A stretch of DNA of 64,000 bases from Solanum dulcamara (lineage: Eukaryota; Streptophyta; Magnoliopsida; Solanales; Solanaceae), in assembly GCF_947179165.1 (NCBI RefSeq), contig NC_077237.1, forward strand, positions 61,921,523-61,985,522, read 5' to 3'. The position numbers and the translations under genes were made by a program. Positions 59,628-64,000 of the stretch are shown one piece after another. Under the pieces are notes generated by a model. It did not search any database. It saw nothing but the letters and a program-made list of their open reading frames with translations, and had not been told where the DNA came from. The number at the start of each line of letters is the position of its first letter. Within the stretch, counting starts at the first letter, position 1.

Positions 59628-62495
59628 TATGTTAATGACTCTTAAGTCATTTGAAGTCCAAAAATCAGCCAAATTATAGAGAGAAACGTGAGAGAAAGAG
59701 AGCTCACAACAGCAGCCACAAATTGGAGGAAATTAAGGTAAGTTCTTCACTTTTCTTCCGTGAATTAATTATCTACGGAGTTCTTCAATTACGTGGAGGT
59801 GTATATATGTATATTACGATGCCTACGGAACCATATTTTCAGTTCTTCACTTGGAAAACTAAGAGAAACATAAAGAGAAAACGTTAGGGAACAGACCCGT
59901 TTTTGGAGGGGACAGTTGTTAGTAATATTGGTATAACTTCTTGTGCATAGCTTAGTTTCGGGTGATTCAATATGTTTTGGAAAGGTATTTCATAGGTATA
60001 TAACCTTTAGTTAGACCTTTAAATCCAGTTTTGCTTTTAGCTTCACAAAAAAGGGTGATGAAGTGTAGAGGAGGTACTGCCCAGATTTTGTTTTGGAAAT
60101 CCTACACGGACAGCTGTGAGTATTTTGGGAATATACTTTCGTACAAAATTGCTGTAGGGGTAATTCAAAATTTTTTACGACCTTTATACACATGTATATA
60201 ACTTTCATTGAGGTCACAAATCCCGTTTCCCTCAATTATCCCTCCGAAACTAAGCGACAATATAAGACAGTGGGCTGTCCAGATTTCGCGTTTTGATAGT
60301 TTTGGCGAGTTTGACAAGTTTAACGTAAGGTAAGGCCTTTCCTTTTAAATTGGAGTTTATGGTGTTGTTATAGAGGATATTATGTGTTGTTTAAGTTTCT
60401 GGAAATGTGAAAATATGATAAATATGCTTGACGTCCGAAATAAACCAAATTGGAATCGCTATAGTTAAATTGTAGTCGAAATGAGGCGTTGTGCGTGTGG
60501 GGGATTTTTCAGGTGTGTGATGGTGTGTTGCAGGGACTAAAAGTATTCTAAAATATGTGTGGGAGCTTCCAGTTGCAGCCACATGGTCCTCCGCTTCGTA
60601 CGATTAAAGGTTTTGCAAAATGGAAACTAGAAACCTTATTTTGGTATCGTGGTTTTGAGTGAGTCGTTTGGAGTTTATGTGGTATAAGATTGGTGTGAAT
60701 TGTATATATATATATATGCTGAAGGTTATTGTTGTTAGTTGGATGTAGCTATTAGGAGTATAATTGGAAATTCGGATAGGGCACATTATAGGGGAGATGC
60801 TGCCCGATTTTCGTTAACCCTTTAACTAACTAAGGAACTAGTCGAGAAGGCGAGCAAGGAGATGAGTTCTATAAATATTTGTGTGTAACCTAAGGTGCTG
60901 AAAAGACTAAGGTTGTTGATACTTGTATTGATTCCATGTTACTTAGGTTTAAAGGACGACGAGACAAACAGAATAAGAAGTAACCCGTAACAGGTATATA
61001 AAGCTAACGTTTCCTTCTTTTGACATGTTTTGGTATACGTATGTAAAGATAACGTTTCCTTCTTTTGGCATGTTTTGGCATATGTATGTAAGGCTTATAC
61101 TTTATTTTAGTATTTCTTTGTCATAAGTATGTAAATCTTATTCCTTATCTTAGCATGATTTGACATAAGTATATAAAGCTAATCTCCCTTTTTGGCATGG
61201 TTTTTACGAAACAAGTATATGATTTCCATATGATTCCCAAGAAGTCCTATTCTTAAAGCCACTAGGATGGCCAATTTTTCGACTTCCAAAAGATATTTTG
61301 TTATGCCTTGATACATATATATGATTCCCAGAAGTTCTATTTTGATATAGTCCATAGTGACTTTCAAAAGGTACTTGATTTGACTTTCGTCTCAATTTTG
61401 AACGAAAGCTCATTTTGATTATTCCGTCGAGTCTCAAATATGATTTAAATTGCATATAGTTTCTCACTAATCCACTCGTGGATGCCTCAATGTTTCCTTC
61501 ACCGAGCCCAGGCCAGGTTTTGTTATCGTGCGTACTTCTCTGCATTATTCGCCGTGCCCCGATGTGAGGGGGCAGGTACGACCTGTACATGGGTTTTGTG
61601 GAGTTATGATGTGCCATGTACACATGTGGTATGATATGATCTGATATAACCATCTGATATGATATGATCTGTTACGGAGATATTCCCTACTCTGGTGTTA
61701 TGATGTGTTGTGGCGCCAGTGAAGAGGCGGCGACCATGTTTTGTATTTGTTCACTGAGTCCCTTAATGGGGCCGGATGTGGCATATGTTTTTATGCATAC
61801 ATTATCGGTGAATATGAAAAGTATTTTGATATTCTGGATATTTTGCTCATTTTTGCACATTCTGCTCTGGTAACGACTTTACTTATTACAGTCCATGCTT
61901 TATATACTCGGTACATTTTTTGTACTGACCCCCCTTTCTTCGGGGGGATGCGTTTTATGTCCGCAGGTACAGACGCTCAGTTTGCTGATCCGCTCGCCTA
62001 GGACATCCACCCTGTTGGTTGGCAGTGCTCCTTGTCCAAAGCCCTATTTTGGTACTAGCATTTTGTTGTACATTTGTACATATTGGTTAAGGGTACGACG
62101 GGGGCCCTGTCCTGCCATATGTTGTCGTTCCTATTCTTAGATGTCTGTAGACATATGTGTGTGGGTTGTTTAGGAGTTTATTTTGGTTATTCCTATGCGA
62201 TATATTGTAAAAGCTATTATGATGTGGCAGCCTTATCGGCTGGCTTTCGCTTTCATGATATGATGCAAATGAAAGAGGCCACACTTGTATGAATATTTTA
62301 TCGCCCACTGGGTTCATGTGTTTGGTTCCTATATCTAGGAGGCTATATGAACATGAAAAAGTTTTAACCCATTGAGGTTTTTTTGAGCAGTATCACGTTA
62401 TACATAGTCCAATTTGACTATAGTCGATAGTTATGTAAACGGGGGTCCAGGTCAGACCCCAGTCGCGGCCCACGGGGTTGGGTCGTGATAATAGC

Positions 62496-63375
62496 CCATG
62501 GGTGTTGGACCCACTTTCAGTGTAACAACCTCGCATGAAAATTTTGACTGCACCATTGTGTCTAGAACGTCGAATTTGGAAGGATAGAATATCTCATTTG
62601 TACGCATAAGATTCCGAATTAATTCTGAGCTCCCCGTCATATTTGGACTGGGTGAAAAGTACTTTTAGCTAATATATGGTGAAACATAAATTGATCTCCA
62701 TGATCGCAGCCCCTGGCTGCATTCACGGAGGCCATGAGTTTGTTCTCGACAATCGCAGAGACATGGCCGCATTCGCGGAGGTCCATGAAGTTGGTCTCTG
62801 CATTCACGAAGCCTCGCCTGCATTTGCGGAGGCTTGAGTATTTGGCCTCCGCAATCATGGGCCTCTGACAACATTCATGATGGTTAAGTTTCTCCGCATT
62901 CGTGGAGCACTATAGCCGCACATGCGAAGGCCAATGTCCTGGGCTTTTAATAAAGACCAAGGGTGAATTTTACCTACATTTCTAAACATTAAACATAGAT
63001 ATATCCTCCATCTTAAGCTCAAATTAGGTGATTCCATAGTACAATTGCAAGAGATTTTTTTGGGGAATCTAGTGGTGAGCTCGGAAGCGCAGAGGGAAGC
63101 TTTGTGTGATGTAAGAATTTGTATTTAGCCACTGCTCTAGTGAATTTCAAAGTGAAAAATTATTGAACTTTGGAGAATTGCAACTTCACCAATTTAACTG
63201 CGTTTTGAGTGATTTTTGAGGCTAGATTATGGGGATTTTCGCAAGAAACACCGTAGTATAATTTTTTTGTTCTGAGGGGGTTATGTTCTTGAGTTATAAT
63301 TGATCAAAGAAGCTGACTTTTCCATATTTTAGCTCGAATTCTATGAACTTTAGTCGAATGCTCATCTCGCGTAGG
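62496..63375 (+). repeat. LTR family 4, continued
   Basis: It resumes after the atagc repeat with ccatgggtgttggaccc. The cluster of gcattcgcgg/ccgcaatc words in both orientations spans 62698-62932. It is cut at 63375 by another family-3 LTR. The 3' end lies outside the window. Confidence 0.72.
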
Positions 63376-64000
63376 TGTTACACTCCGTACTTTGGTACCT
63401 TGGAACGCTTCTTAAGCTTCTTATGTTTCTGGAATGGCTCTTAAGTTTCTTAGAAGTCGTCATGTGGGTCGGATAGTCTATAACGCTATCAAACAACTGT
63501 AAAGAGGGGAGAATGAGAAACCCCAATAATAGGGAAGATTGGAAATACGGTTATAAAAATTCGAAAGGAGTTGGAGGCCGAGAAATGAGTCGTCAGATTC
63601 GATTGACTCTCGTAAGCTACCAATTGGGAGGTATTACGTACTTAAGCTACTCGAGTGCATGTTTAGATTAAGTGTCAAGAAATACATAGGCTCTTAAAGT
63701 GTGACGACATTACGAACCACGAAAGAGAAATAAGGAGACGACACACCTACTTGAAGCAAGTAGGTGACTCACCTACTTGACACATGTAAGCACGTGATAG
63801 GTACATGTAGCAGCACATGAAAGTGACACGTGGAAGCAGGTGACATACCCTAGGGTGGACCCCACCTACCACATGGCAACCATGGATTGGTTGCATGATT
63901 GAGGTGGCTGCCTAAGGGTGTGACACGTGTCACCCTTAGGGGATGACACATGTCACTCTCCAAAAAGATATATATCTATGTATGGATGACTAAGAAACTC
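63376..64000 (+). repeat. Start of another family-3 LTR, truncated by the window edge
   Basis: It starts tgttacactccg and follows the Element 3 LTR with many differences. It includes the aagtaggtgac repeats (63748-63790). The G-box pair is at 63921-63932 and, as tgacacatgtca, at 63944-63955, with a TATA-like box at 63967-63975. It is inserted in LTR family 4. Confidence 0.88.
63921..63976 (+). promoter_or_regulatory. G-box pair and TATA box in the third family-3 LTR
   Basis: The first palindrome tgacacgtgtca is perfect. The second has one change (cacatg core). The spacing is again 23 bases and a tatatat box follows. Confidence 0.6.

Larger units (their letters stand above)
51286..62490 (+). 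mobile_element. Element 3: LARD-like non-autonomous LTR retrotransposon, 11.2 kb
   Basis: It has 3.4-kb LTRs (51286-54734 and 56420-62490, the latter enlarged by a 2.6-kb insert). They enclose a 1.7-kb interior with a primer-binding site and polypurine tract but no gag or pol. A perfect 5-bp TSD atagc lies at 51281-51285 and 62491-62495. It must rely on proteins supplied in trans. The nearly identical LTR 5' portions show it is the youngest large element in the window. Confidence 0.92.
56420..62490 (+). repeat. 3' LTR of Element 3, interrupted
   Basis: 56420-56713 and 59350-62490 match the 5' LTR. The middle is a foreign 2.6-kb segment. The final CA has become TA. Only scattered substitutions separate it from the 5' LTR over the first 2.9 kb, but differences are dense over the last ~550 bp. 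Confidence 0.92.

Overview
The window is nuclear DNA of a flowering plant, almost certainly a nightshade (Solanaceae). One intact split host gene with GT..AG introns is present. The rest is AT-rich intergenic DNA packed with transposable elements. Two short elements look like the Solanaceae TS SINE and the 3' end of an Au SINE, and the large elements are Ty3/gypsy chromoviruses.

Layout. 1-5600: an old reverse-oriented LTR remnant, a 48-bp tandem repeat and anonymous DNA. 5734-8577: the only intact gene, an organellar peptidyl-tRNA hydrolase with eight coding exons and SINE-like insertions in introns 2 and 5. 8600-17000: a run of DNA transposons whose ends can be set from target-site duplications (TSDs). 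These are a pogo/Tigger element (9823-12246) with a nested TS SINE, a long-TIR element (12442-13638), a hAT-like element that carries a piece of a diaminopimelate decarboxylase gene (14466-15842), and a small hAT MITE (16156-16693). Half of the MITE has been tandemly duplicated. 17444-27840: a solo LTR, then two related copies of an LTR-MATE-transporter junction. One copy is interrupted by a Mutator-like element with a 9-bp TSD. 27840-31468: non-coding DNA with Helitron-like ends and a decayed gag.

31469-64000: nested retrotransposons. Element 1 (+ strand) begins with its 5' LTR at 31469 and is split inside RNase H by Element 2 (- strand, 36949-49323, 5-bp TSD). Element 2 is itself split inside integrase by a solo LTR of family 3 (39991-43186, TSD ataac). 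Element 1 is cut again near its 3' end by LTR family 4 (from 50784). Family 4 is split by Element 3 (51286-62490, TSD atagc), a LARD-like element with 3.4-kb LTRs and no pol. The 3' LTR of Element 3 contains a 2.6-kb reverse gag-bearing fragment. A further family-3 LTR starts at 63376 and leaves the window.

No autonomous transposon appears intact. The most unusual pattern is that every LTR family here carries, in its 5' third, a cluster of short GC-richer words repeated in both orientations, with a different word in each family. Family-3 LTRs add a pair of perfect G-box palindromes just upstream of a TATA box. All identifications come from reading the sequence. No database search was run.
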